Shown piece by piece: positions 32,546 to 45,500 of a stretch of 64,000 nt of DNA. The notes under the pieces were generated by a model. That model saw only the letters and a list, made by a program, of their open reading frames with translations, was not told the DNA's origin and did no database searches. Position numbers and translations under genes: made by a program. The first letter of the stretch is position 1. Each line of letters begins with the position of its first letter. The DNA is from Achatina immaculata (lineage: Eukaryota; Mollusca; Gastropoda; Stylommatophora; Achatinidae), in NCBI GenBank assembly GCA_009760885.1, contig CM019719.1, forward strand, positions 32,118,084-32,182,083, in the 5' to 3' direction.

Positions 32546-32850
32546 GTCTCTTATCTGACGTTTGTAAAATTCCTTCTCCCCATAGGAAATTATTCTTCTT
32601 AGCAGTGTACAAAATGCCGTTAGTGGATTTTCATACAAAATTTCGTTGGCTGATCTGTTAGAAACTCATTTAGTGGGAATATGTTATTGGAAAATTTATT
32701 TGTTGAGTCTCTCTTTTTTCTGTTAACTTTGAACAGTCTGATATAAGACGGTTTTAGGGGGGCCCATAGTGGTCTACTCGGCCTCCCCACCCTCTTCTTC
32801 CCCTTACCTCGCTATGAACAGCTCTACCATCACATTTCATTAAAAAGTCG

Positions 32851-33109
32851 TCATCGCCACCACCACCATCACCACCACCACCACCACCACCACCATCACC
32901 ACCACCAACACCATCACCACCACCAACACCACCACCATCACCACCAACATCACCACCACCATCACCACCACCATCATCACCACCACCATCACCATCACCA
33001 TCACCACCATCACCAACACCACCACCAACACCAACACCACCACCACCACCATCACCACCACCAACACCATCACCACCATCACCACCACCACCAAGATCAT
33101 CATCATTCA
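32851..33109. repeat. Trinucleotide (CAC/CAT) array
   Basis: About 260 bp of CACCAC/CATCAC/AACACC triplets. Poly-Gly/Asp and poly-Val/Met minus-strand frames through it are low-complexity artefacts. Lies about 300 bp upstream of the DUOXA start codon. Confidence 0.95.
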
Positions 33110-33410
33110 TTGTCTCTGTTTTAGGCCTCTTGTAGCCCCTTAAAAAAGAACGTAATTGTTATTGCATTCATCAGCAACATAAAAAAACAAAAGAAAAACA
33201 CACCGTGTAAGCCAGCCACTATATCTAAATATAAGCACCAACAAATGAACGCGTGTTTTAATGTTTTTACATACATATCCAGCGACAAGGCAAAAGTGAA
33301 CCAGGAAGTGAATTGAATGCGAAATAACAAACCTGAACTTCTCGCTTGCCAGCTGTCAGTCATCGGAGTTTTGCTAACAGTGGACAGACTGTACAGAACA
33401 TTCCGCTAAA

Positions 33411-33569
33411 ATGGCTTTCGACGCATTTAGGAAGAATGGCGGCCCCACATTCTATGAAGCTGTTTATATCCCATGGGAGGCTGATCTGGTCGTTTCAGGG
33501 CTTATTTTCTGTTTTTGCATACTGGCCTTTTCATTTTACTTAATTTTGCCAGGACTAGTTGGTAAAGAG
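33411..33569 (+). CDS. DUOXA: DUOXA exon 1 (start codon)
   Basis: The ATG sits in GCTAAAATGGCT, a good metazoan start context. It encodes an extracellular N-terminus and TM1 (LVVSGLIFCFCILAF), ending GLVGKE before GTAAGT. The conserved LPG(L/I)xGK motif supports this start region. Confidence 0.9.
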
Positions 33570-36500
33570 GTAAGTTTTACATGAGAACATTTTTGTTACT
33601 GATTCTAAAATATTTACATAGACACTTGTATATCTGCATGTTACGTCTATAGCTGTAAAAAGCTTGGGCCTGTTAAACTTATTGTAACACTATACAGCAG
33701 TCGTGTATTAAACTGTTAGCGTATTAATATATGGCAGTAATGTAGTATGTAGCAGTCGTGTACTAAAGCAGTTTCTATAGTAGTAGCAACCATGTGGTAA
33801 CCTTATATTGTAGTAGATAAGCAACCGTGCCAGCTTTCTGTAATCTTAGTTTAAATATCGCATCAAGTTCAGTGCAGCGGCTCGAGTTTGTGGGTCTGCA
33901 TTGTTAACGGGCAAGACGATAAAAAGTAGAACAGAAAGGCCTAAACCGGAGATGGCTTGACATATAACTAGATAGCACCAAAATTAATCAAAAAGAGGAA
34001 GTTTTTTTTTCTTTTTGTAAAACATGACTGATGTGGCTTTAGTAATTAAATGGCGTTTTTTTGGAGGAGGGCAGCAATTTAATCTTGGTCACTGCAAGTC
34101 ATTGACTGTTTACTTCTCACCCAGTTATGTCATCTTTGTTTTGCTTTTCCTCATAACGTCTTCCTTATGAAAGATATTTTTATTCTGAAGCTGTGTTTTG
34201 ATCTTTAGCTAAAAGTCTTTAATTATTTGTCATCTTCTTATGTGGTTCAGTTTCACATGCTCAGCTTTATAAACAGAGAATTGGGTTGCTTTCCATGAAT
34301 TCTATTATCGGCAGGACGTTTTCATAGGAGCCCCAGAGTTTCCTTCTGTGCTTCTCTCTCAGGGCCATACCTGAGGTATGAGGTCTCTGTATGTGGTGTG
34401 AATTATGTATAATATGATTCCTCTCTTGAAAATGTTACTGAGTTTCTCATAAATACATGAACTTTTTTTTTTTGCAGAAACTCTTCACGTTTATAAGGGT
34501 AACAGTGAGCCTGTTCATTGGAGCAGTCATTCTTGGTAAGCTGTTTATTCTAAGGGTAATTTAAAAATTGGGAATGAAGATTGGGTAGTGGATAGAGAAG
34601 AGGTATAGAAAAGAAATAGTGAAAGTGGAAGGAGAAGAGACAGAAAGAAGAAATAATAAAAGTAGAAAGAGAAGAGTTTGAAGAAATAATAAAAGTGGAA
34701 AGAGAAGAATTAAAGAGAAGAAATAATAAAAGTGAAAAGAGAAGAATTAGAAGAAATAGTAAAGGTGGAAAGAGAAGAATTAGAGAGAGGCAAGAGTAAA
34801 AGTGGAAAGAGAAGAATTAGAAGAAATAGTAAAGGTGGAAAGTGAAGAATTAGAGAGAAGCAATAGTAAAAGTGGAAAGAGAAGAATTAGAAGAAATAAT
34901 AAAAGTGGAATGAGAGGAATTAGAGAGAAAAAAAATAACAAAAGATTATGGAGAAGAAACGGGGAACAGAATAATAAAAGTGGATTCAGAAGAAGCAGAG
35001 AGAATTAATAACAATAAAAGTATGAAAAAAAAGGCAGAGAGAAGAAAGGATGGAAAAAGACATCATAGAAAAATAGAAGCAAATGAAAATAAGTCAGAAA
35101 TAGAGGGAGAGAGAGATAGAAGAATAAGACAAGATGGACTGTAACATAACCATAATTGAGGCTAATACTTTAAATCAGCAACACATATTTCATATAGAAT
35201 GAGAAGATGATATAGAATTATATGTGACTACACTTTCCAGTACATTGTCAATATGCTGCAAGAGAAGAAAAGAAAGCCAGAATTGATGTAACTAAAAACA
35301 ATACCAAGACAGCCAGATGCAAGCTTGGTACTGGAAGCTCTTCAGTGCAGTAAACTACCAGACCTTAAGTAAAAGTTATCAAAAATTAGCTTACAGATCC
35401 CACTGTAGGATCCCAGACAGTGAGAACCATTTGGCCAAAGAGGGCACTGAAGTGGAGCAGCCAGACATACTGGTCACTTATAACTAGAAGGCAAGATAGA
35501 GAACAGAATATTTCTGCGGCTTCCCTCATAATTTTTCTTTCATCTTTTAATCAGCACAAGTTACTTTGGCCCTTCATCAAAATATCTTCCTTATCCCAAA
35601 ATGACAGTTGCCTTGACCTTTTCTGCTGACTTTTGGGTCTTGAATTTCTTCATTTATGAGGGAAACTGAGTGTTACCCTCAAGTACTGTTATTCTGTCTC
35701 AGTGGTGCATCATGTTTCATCAACAGTGATGAGCTATTCCAAAAAATTATCCCTAGATCACACAAAATGGTGCGAAATCAACTTAAAGATGTCCACTTTA
35801 TTTCATATCTCATCTGCATTCAAACATTTCAGCACCCACTTGGCTGACAGTTTCTATACACCCAAATACTAATGAATTATAAACCCAATGCATTCTCTGG
35901 GTATTTCTGGTGTCCTAGCAAATGTTTTATTTGAAATTAATCAATCTGCCAAAATTAGGCCATGAACCTCGTAAGTGCGTGTGTGTCTTGTTTTACCCAT
36001 GTACCTCGCTGCAGCCAACACACTCTGTCTTCGGCAGCCCGGGGGGTCCCGGACAAGATCCCGGGCTACATCGTACACATGGTCGCATTCCCGGTGCTCG
36101 ACATTAGGTTACACTCTGTTTATTAGCGATACAGGTTTAAATTATCCGTTAAACCTGGTTAGAATTTCAACACAAGAGTATATTTTAGTGAAGTCCTGTC
36201 AGTTGCGTCTAGATTATTTATGATATTAATATCATTAGATTATAATCCGTGTGTGAATTAAGTTTGAAATGTCAAGAATTATTTCACTAGTTCACAGCCT
36301 GTAGTTCGCCTGTCATCATCTTGACCAGAAGAAGAACTACAAAGACATTAGCAAGACATCCTCTTTCACCTAAGGACGAGCTGCTGCAGACTACTGAGCC
36401 ACCTGCACAGACTCAAAATGTCTCACACAGACACTGTCCATGTGGCAGTGGAGTCCAGACTCCAGAACATATCCTACAAGAGTGCTGAAACCATGCAGAC

Positions 36501-39500
36501 CTGAGGCGTGAGACATGGCCAGAGGACACTAGCGTGGGGCAAAAGCTTTGGGAGCTTCTATCAAGATCTTTAGCTAAATCTAAAACCTGCAGAGGACCGC
36601 AGGCGTTGCCATGTCGACAAGGATCAGGATCTGAAGTGACCAACAACCTCAGAGACAGAAGAAGAAGAAGAAGAAGGTCATGAACATGATCAACAGTTTC
36701 TGGAGTTTACACTGTTGAAGGCCTTCCAGATCTTGCTGCAACATTGATCTTGAAATCTCACATGCTGAAAGTTAGCATAGCACTTCTTCACAGTTGAGTT
36801 TGATGGGCGCATGTCACTCAGTGTTTATACACTCATGGATTTCCTTTGGAGCTTTCTTCTGCATAAACATTAACTTCATGATGGGCCAGAGTTCCACACT
36901 TGAAAGTTCCACAACTTTTGTTGACACAGTTTTTTTCATTGATCTGACAAAATAAAAGTAAAAAGTTAGTGCTATTATCCTGCAGATTTGCACCTTACAT
37001 TATAAAATAATGCTTTTTCCAGCTACAGTGACAAAATTACATTCAGATTTTGGGACATGGGTCAGGCTGATAATTTAACTCTTTGTATACTGGGTGTGTT
37101 TCCCTCAAAAGACCAAGGGGGGTAAATTTCACAATGTGAAATGGGATGGTTGTCACATTTAAAAGAATGACAAAGGCATAATCTGATCTGTAGTATGAAG
37201 TATTATACCTTATTTTGAAGAAGAAAAAATGTATTTTGTTTTTCAAATAAAATTTTTACCATTTGTTAGTATACAACAAAAAAAAAGAGCTAAGAACTGA
37301 GAAGAAAGAATGGAAAATGAAGTAATAAAATAAATTTTTTGTCACTTACCCATCAAGTTAATCCACTGTAGTTGGTCATATAATTCCATAATGAATAAAA
37401 ATGTACACAAACATCTGTTCTTTAACATATCTTACAAAATTTACATGAAAATATGCACTAGTTAAGCATTCACAGCAAACTAAAAACACCAAGTGGGTAG
37501 GTAATATTTACATGAAAACAAGTGGGCGGTCGTTGACTAATATTTACCAGAAAACAGGCCATTGTGTTTTGGTTTTTGTTTTTTTTTAAATTTGAAGCAT
37601 TCTACAACATTTAATTTTTTAAATTACACAATCTCCAGCATTACTTATTGTGATATTACAGCTAGTACTAGCAAAAAGCTGAGAAGTAGTATCACCAGCT
37701 ACCCTTCTAACACATTTTGCTGCTGGACCAAAAAAAACACGAAAAATTCTTTCAATCACTGCCACGTGTGCCGAAAATTTACCATTTCTACTACTATATT
37801 CTCTACACCACAGTCTAGACAATTTTAAATTAAATTATGAGCTTGTAATGCAGAAATATGCTGCTCTGGACGAAAGAAACTAGCACTGGAAGCCATATTT
37901 GTTGATAAACAAAGGCCTAGCGACGATAAACTTTGAAAAACTCGCTTTAAATGAACAAAGAATCGCTCTGTTTCCTGCTCAAACCACGCGCTTAATGTGG
38001 ACAACTGGATTCCGGAAGGAAGTCAACTGCTGGTTTTAAGATACTTTGATTATTTTCAAAATTAGAGAGCCACAAACCATCATCGCGCCTCGCGTCTATA
38101 AGTAGTTCGTAATAGGGATACAACCACGCAGGACGCGTGTCCAAATACCCAAAGAGTTAAAGCACCCCTTCGTATATTAAAAACAAAAGATGAAAACAAA
38201 ACACCTAGGTCCGAAGTCATATGTATATAAAGTTTAAGGTTGGTACTACTAATCTACTACTAAAACATGTGCCCAGGTGCCCCAAACTGTGGAACATATC
38301 CTCCAGAACTACACCAACTATGAGACACTGAGAAATAATTACTGGCCCAGTGAAACCACTAAAGAAGATAAGCTCTACGGTTCCATACATGAATTACAAA
38401 AAACAGTGAAATTTATCTAAGAGACAGGACTGCAGGTATAGACAGACAATGCAAATGAAGAAGAAGAAGAAAACACCTGGGCAGCCAGGAAAGCATGAAC
38501 ATTATGAATTCAGAAGAAAAGAACAAATAATGTTCCAGATCCTGTATTTGTCCATATAGTGAGAAATCATCTAGCAACAACTGAAAAACTGGAATTATTG
38601 ATTAGAAGAGTAGTGTAAATCATTTAGCTAGTAAAATATGTTCAGATCCAACAATATGTGTATGTAATCTGAAATAAAGAAATTTTTCAATGTATTATTT
38701 CATACCCTTAGCTGGCATCATTTTTTTCACAATACCAGTGGCATATTCTTTCTGTAACTACTTGATTTTATTTTCACAGTATCCAACTTTGCTATGACAT
38801 GGGAAACAGCTGAGACACATGCTAGGACCAAATATAAGGCTGGGATTCACCAGGATGTGAATGTGACAATTGGTGTCAACATAGGATTCAGGGGGGTCAA
38901 CATAACTCTCAAAGGTTGGCAAGTCTCACCTGTAAAAATCTGCCTGTTTGTGAAGTGTGCTTCGTCATGAAGAGTGAATAAAACTGACCCGTGAATGAAA
39001 ATATGCTGTAAAATATAAAATTTTGTGATTTAAAAAGTTGAAATTAAGATATGACAATGACTGTCAGAGATTAGATTCATTTACCAGAGGAAGAAAAATG
39101 AAATTGAGCAAGGGCTTTTTTCTGTCTTCTCTCAGTGCTACTGGAAACATGCTTTTATTTTGCTGTGGTCTGACCAAAAGGGGTAAGGATTAGCATATTT
39201 CCATTGGTGGGTGGGGTGGGGGGGGGTTGTTAAGAAGGCTGCCTTTTGGACCCACTCTGAGAACTGAAGTAAGACACCCCAAGTCCATCCACCTTTATGC
39301 CCATATTCCAAGATCTTCACAACACACAGCAGAAATGGCAGGGAAAAAAACTCAGATTTACTGTAACAGTCAATTCAACCAATGAAAATGAATTTTCATG
39401 ATGGAATAGTGTTCAGAAGTGTTGTTCATTTCTCTTTTGTAGAAGATACAACCCAGATTAAAGGGGAGACAATTAACTACAATGAAAACTTTAACTGGGA

Positions 39501-42500
39501 AGGCCTACAAGGGAGATTAGGATTTGGTCCTTTTGGTAAGTAGCAAAGAGCAGAGTTTTAGGTCTTATTTACTAATGGAGATGTTATAGTGTATTCATTC
39601 ACTTCTTTACTCATCATTCCCTAATTTATATTTAAAGCCATAAAGTAGTTGTAGGCTTCTATTTTTTTTTTTTTTAAGGAGTCAAAAAATTAAATGAAAC
39701 GTACTGAAGTTTAGAAGTGTAAAATGTTAATGTCATATCAAGAGATAACAGATGTTTTATTTACTAAATATGATGTTTTCTGCCATATAAGATGCACTGG
39801 CATATAAGATGCACCTACACTTTGGCAAAGAATATTTTAGGAAAAGAACTAAAATCTTCACATTTTTAATGAACTTCATAGCCCTCCCTTCAGTAAGGCT
39901 TTAGTCCAAGGTTGCATGCCACCATATATTCTCGCATTGAATTTTTAAGCAAACTCTACAGCTAAACTTATAAGTACTGGTACATCTGCGCTCATAGTTA
40001 ACCTGCATGGACAAAATTGCTTGCGGTTTATTGATTAGTTCACAAACTACTGTACTGTCGAAGAAGTACAAGCCTGCAGATCATGGGACTGCATAATATG
40101 TGTATGATTATATCAATACTTGAATTACCCAATACATTGTTTTTTGATGTTGTGACACTTGACTTAAGTAGTTTAAAAGTTAGTGTAGGTATACATGTAT
40201 TGTGGGATTTATGAGTGCATCATAAATTTAAAAGTTCAAAATTCAGACTCCGGTTTTGCTGCATTTGGGACAACCCCATATACGTTCAGCTGCAAGCCGC
40301 TGCAGCATCCATTGAAGAGTATGTTTGCTAATAGTTCCTGCCAAATGTTGGTTGTTTACAATGCGTTTTCTACCACATAGTTCAGATTTCCTGTCATCAC
40401 CTTTAATTTGTCCTAGCTCCAGCAGTCTCTTCAGATCTACGTTGTTCTTCCATTCCCACTCTTCATTTTCTTCATTTTCCCACAGTCTGTCCAATACAGC
40501 CAATGTCCCTCTTGTCCATTGTCAGTCTGTCATTTTTTTTTGCCTTTCCAGCAAATCTTATCTGCCACATCATTGCCATGTACTTCCATATGCCCAGGAC
40601 AGTAAAGTCACGTTAGGCTTGTCACAGCTGACTGGCTAAACAGATGAACCCATTCTTTTAAAAGCAAATTCTTCTCAGTCTTATGAAGCATACTCTGTGA
40701 ATCCATTACAATGACACCATTAACCACATCATGAGCAACTAACCATTCCATTGCCACTGACACAGCCCCAATTTCCATCTGCATGCTTGAAGTGGTGATT
40801 TCAAAGGCTCCCGAACCCTGTGCCACTACTCTTCCACTTCGGTAGACAGCAAAACCTCAGCCACTTCTGCTGTTCCGAGTCACTGAGTCATCTGTATATA
40901 TTACCATGTCAGAAGACCAACAGTGATGCTGGATGAGATTTTGAACCCAATGTTCATCTGCTCCTTGTGCCCAGTCTCGACATTCACGGCTATTCTGTAT
41001 AATAACCTTTGTTAGCTGAGGTCAATCCTATACCTATAACCAGTCATCACCTTTAAGCGCCTCATCTAGATTGCAGATTGACTTTATTGTATCCTCCACC
41101 TCTGCCATCATAAAGTTCAACAGTAACAACGTCTCAGTCATCATAAAGTTCAACAGTAACAAACATCAGTACAATAACAACAGCCGCACTCATTGAATTC
41201 CGGTATATTCTATCCATAATTTACCAATATTAATTGATTATTAAGGTAAATATTGTAAAAAAAAAACTCACCTTACAACCTGACTATAAGGACTAAACAG
41301 TATGGTAGTGTAAAACTGTCAGCAAGTGGCAGTGATGCCTCTCTTCATTTTCAAAGCTGTTGAGTGATGTGCTTCTGCCATTGGCTTTTCATATTATTAA
41401 TTTCATATTATATTGGTTTGTAATCATAATTTAATGATTTATAATCATATTTACTGAGTTCATTGAGAGATTAATGTGTTAAAAATCTGTGTTCAGGCAT
41501 TAATCTACCATTAGTAACTTCTGCCCCAAAGTCTGCCCAAATCGAACCGTCTGGATTTAGGACACTGAGTGATTTTTTTTGAGTTTTTCTGGAAAAAAAT
41601 GGTGTATCTTATATGGTTGGAAATGCAGTATTCATGCATAATTCAACTGAAGTTATCATACATTTTAAAAACTGTTTCTCCAGTTTTTGTAATCTTTACT
41701 TGTTACGAAGTATCCAACAGTATTTTTTTCTGTGCCCCATTTTCTACTGAAAAAAAAAAAAAAGGTAGTGCATACTTTAGAGATGAGTATTTGTTTCAGC
41801 CGGACATTTTAACCAACAGTACAGGGAAGCCCAGTTCAGAGGACTGCCCTTGCCCATATTGTGGATTGCAGAATATTTTACCCTTGATGGAGAGGGAATC
41901 CGCTGGGGAAGATTTTATCGGCAGGCGGGCTGGTACTCTCATATTGTTTTGTGGTATGTACAAAAGCTCTTAGGTGTGGTAAAAATAGTACTGCATTTTT
42001 TTTTATCTCGCTGTTGGTAATTTATTTGCAAATAGGAGGGAAAACATAACATTTATAAAAATAAATTTTGTGTGGGAAAAAAAAAATGTCAGAGCTGTCC
42101 TAAAACTTAGTCATATAAATTTTTCCAGGAATCATATCCCATCCACCATAAATCATTCGTTCGTTCATTTGCATGTCCCTTGCAGAACTTTGCCTCCCTA
42201 ACAGCACTCCTGTAGGCCTCTCTGTTATAAGCAAGATGGCCTGCTGATGATGCATCCATTCGCAGATCATCAACGATGTCTTGCAACCACCTTCACTTTG
42301 GTCTTCCTCTCTTTCTTTTTCCCATTACGCACCCTTCCAAGACAGTTTTCTCTAGATTGTCATGACGTTTAATGTGTCCAAAATATTTAAGTTTTCTCTC
42401 TTTAATCCTCTTTACTAGTCAGCCTTCTTCAATATTAAGTTCTTGTAGTATGGATATATTTGGTTTTTTTTTTTTGTGTCCATGATATTTGAAGAACTCT

Positions 42501-45500
42501 TCTGTAGCATTTACATTCAAAGGCATTTATGTGTTTGTTAGCTGTTTTGTTAAGTGTCCCGGTCTCACAGGCATATGTTGCGATAGGAAAGATGCATGGC
42601 CTTAAAAATCTTATTTTTGTAGTTCTGTCTATTCCTCTCCACAGATTCTTTAGTTGTTTTACTTTCTGAAGAGCGATAGATGTCCTCCTTTTAATTTCCC
42701 TCATTGTATCTCCATTATTAGTTAGTAGTGATCCAAGATATCCAGAACTTTCCACTTCTTTCAGTTTTTCCTCATTGATACATATTTCAGCTGGCTTGTT
42801 TATTTTGTCAGTTGTCATCAACTTAGTTTTCTTTGCATTAAGATAAATAGTGACTTTTATTTGTTTAAAGAATCCATGGCTACTTAAATGATTATATCAC
42901 AGAAAAAAAAGATGAAATGAGACTTACAGGTTTTTGTTATATTGTTATAGATAAGAACAAAGTTGACTGTATTGGAAAAATGGCATTGTCATCAAAAGTC
43001 TATCCTACCACCAGGTGGTGCTCTTAGTGAACAGGCTGTTGTGAAAGTACAGTCTGGTCTAATTGCTCCTCAGTGTGGTGGAGCTTGCTGATAAACATGC
43101 TAGCTGGACTTAGTCCTGGCACCGAACAAAGCCATTTAGTCCTGGCACCGAACAAAGCCACTTAGTTCTGGCACTGAACAAAGCCACTTAGTTCTGGCAC
43201 CGAACAAAGCCACTTAGTCCTGGCACCAAACAAAGCCACTTAGTTCTGGCACCGAACAAAGCCACTTAGTTCTGGCACCGAACAAAGCCACTTAGTTCTG
43301 GCACCGAACAAAGCCACTTAGTCCTGGCACCAAACAAAGCCACTTAGTTCTGGCACCGAACAAAGCCACTTAGTTCTGGCACCGAACAAAGCCACTTAGT
43401 CCTGGCACCAAACAAAGCCACTTAGTCCTGGCACCGAACAAAGCCATTTAGTCCTGGCACCGAACAAAGCCATTTAGTCCTGGCACTGAACAAAGCCACT
43501 TAGTCCTGGCACTGAACAAAGCCACTTAGTCCTGGCACTGAACAAAGCCATTTAGTCCTGGCACTGAACAAAGCCACTTAGTCCTGGCACTGAACAAAGC
43601 CACTTAGTCCTGGCACTGAACAAAGCCACTTAGTCCTGGCACCGAACAAAGCCACTTAGTCCTGGCACTGAACAAAGCCACTTAGTCCTGGCACCGAACA
43701 AAGCCACTTAGTCCTGGCACCGAACAAAGCCACTTAGTCCTGGCACCGAACAAAGCCACTTAGTCCTGGCACCGAACAAAGCCACTTAGTCCTGGCACCG
43801 AACAAAGCCACTTAGTCCTGGCACTGAACAAAGCCACTTAGTCCTGGCACTGAACAAAGCCACTTAGTCCTGGCACCGAACAAAGCCACTTAGTCCTGGC
43901 ACCGAACAAAGCCACTTAGTCCTGGCACTGAACAAAGCCACTTAGTCCTGGCACTGAACAAGGAAGATGTAGTATATAACATTTACAACAAAATTGCTAA
44001 GGTTTCTGTACTTTTGTGTAGGAAGATGTAGTATATAACATTTACAACAAAATTGCTAAGATTTCTGTACTTTTGTGTAGGAAGATGTAGTATATAACAT
44101 TTACAACAAAATTGCTAAGATTTCTGTACTTTTGTGTAGGAAGATGTAGTATATAACATTTACAACAAAATTGCTAAGATTTTTGTACTTTTATGTAGGA
44201 AGATGTAGTATATAACATTTACAATAAAATTACTAAGATTTCTACACTTTTGTGTAGAAAGATGTAGTATATTACATTTACAAAAAAATTATTAAGATTT
44301 CTGTACTTTTGTAAGAATGAGGTAACTGGGAAATGACCATAATGAAGATATATGGCAAAAGATAGAAAATTCAAAGGACATGAAGTGTTAGAAGGGCATG
44401 ATATTTTGTGAATATACATCAGCATGTATAACATTAAATGTTTGATGTGAGTCCTTCTATGCTGTATATTTTATGCTGTGGTACTTACTGACCAGTTGTC
44501 TTCTAACATTTTTCATCGTCTTCCATTATTTATTTTTCCATTAAGTTTTCCAATGAACTTCAAATTTTCTAACTTTTGTCTTCAGATAACATGTTTAGAA
44601 GTTGTTTATTTTTAATTAGCTTTTGATGTTCCGTGAATTCTCTAAAAACTCCATAATTTGTTTTGAAGGTAGTACATATAGGGTATATGTTACATTTGTC
44701 TCTAAAACCATACATCAGCTATTTACAGTTTCTGCTTCATATTTGATATCCAAGTCACAGAAACAGAATAATTTTGCTCTATATAGCACTGTAAATACTC
44801 TTTTTTTTTGTCCTTGTTAAGGACAATTTTTTTTTTTTTTGGTTCTTTTTATTAATATCTTTCCTGTATTATAAAAATGTGCTTTTGTCTTTCCTATTCT
44901 TGATTTGAGCTTGTCATCACTTGCTACTGATATTTGAAGTAGCAGAATTTATATATTTGTGTCAGTGCCTTTATATTTTCATGAATGTTGTTGTGATATA
45001 TTAGTTCTATTTGATATTACCATCATTTCTGTCATGTTACATTTCAGCTCTAAATGTGACAACTTCTGTAGGAAGAAAAAAAAATTGATTACCAAAAGCA
45101 TTTTTGAAGGCATTTTGAAAACTTTCAACTATATGCTAGTTATCCTTCCCGTGCTGTTAAAGGTCACATAGGGCTCGCATGGTAGTTTGCCAAGTTTTCA
45201 TGTTTTCGACAAGCTTTTCAACCTCATCAAGGGATATTTTACCCACTAAACCAGCCTCTCTTAACAGTGTCCTCTTTAGAGTTTCACGTAGTTGACCTCT
45301 TTTTTTTTTGGCCTGTTATGTTCCACTTGATAGCTTGTTTTGGGATTCTCTGACTGTTTCTTCTCATCATGTGACCAACATATGTCCATCTTCTTTTTCT
45401 TATCACCCCATGAGACAGATTGTTGTTTGCTCAACTGTCTTATCTCTGCATTGTTCTTGAGTTCATTCAACTTTATACCAAATATTTTCCCTAGGCATTT

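Noticed and set aside
32754..33110. Poly-Gly/Asp and poly-Val/Met minus-strand frames
   Set aside because: Translations of a CAC/CAT trinucleotide array; low complexity only.
37562..37828. Overlapping plus and minus frames inside the 37-kb TTAA element
   Set aside because: No transposase motif (no DDE/DDD blocks, no Cys-rich C-terminus) could be seen.
43113..44312. CRISPR-like appearance of regular repeats
   Set aside because: The repeats are head-to-tail with no unique spacers, in a eukaryotic intron; they are minisatellites.
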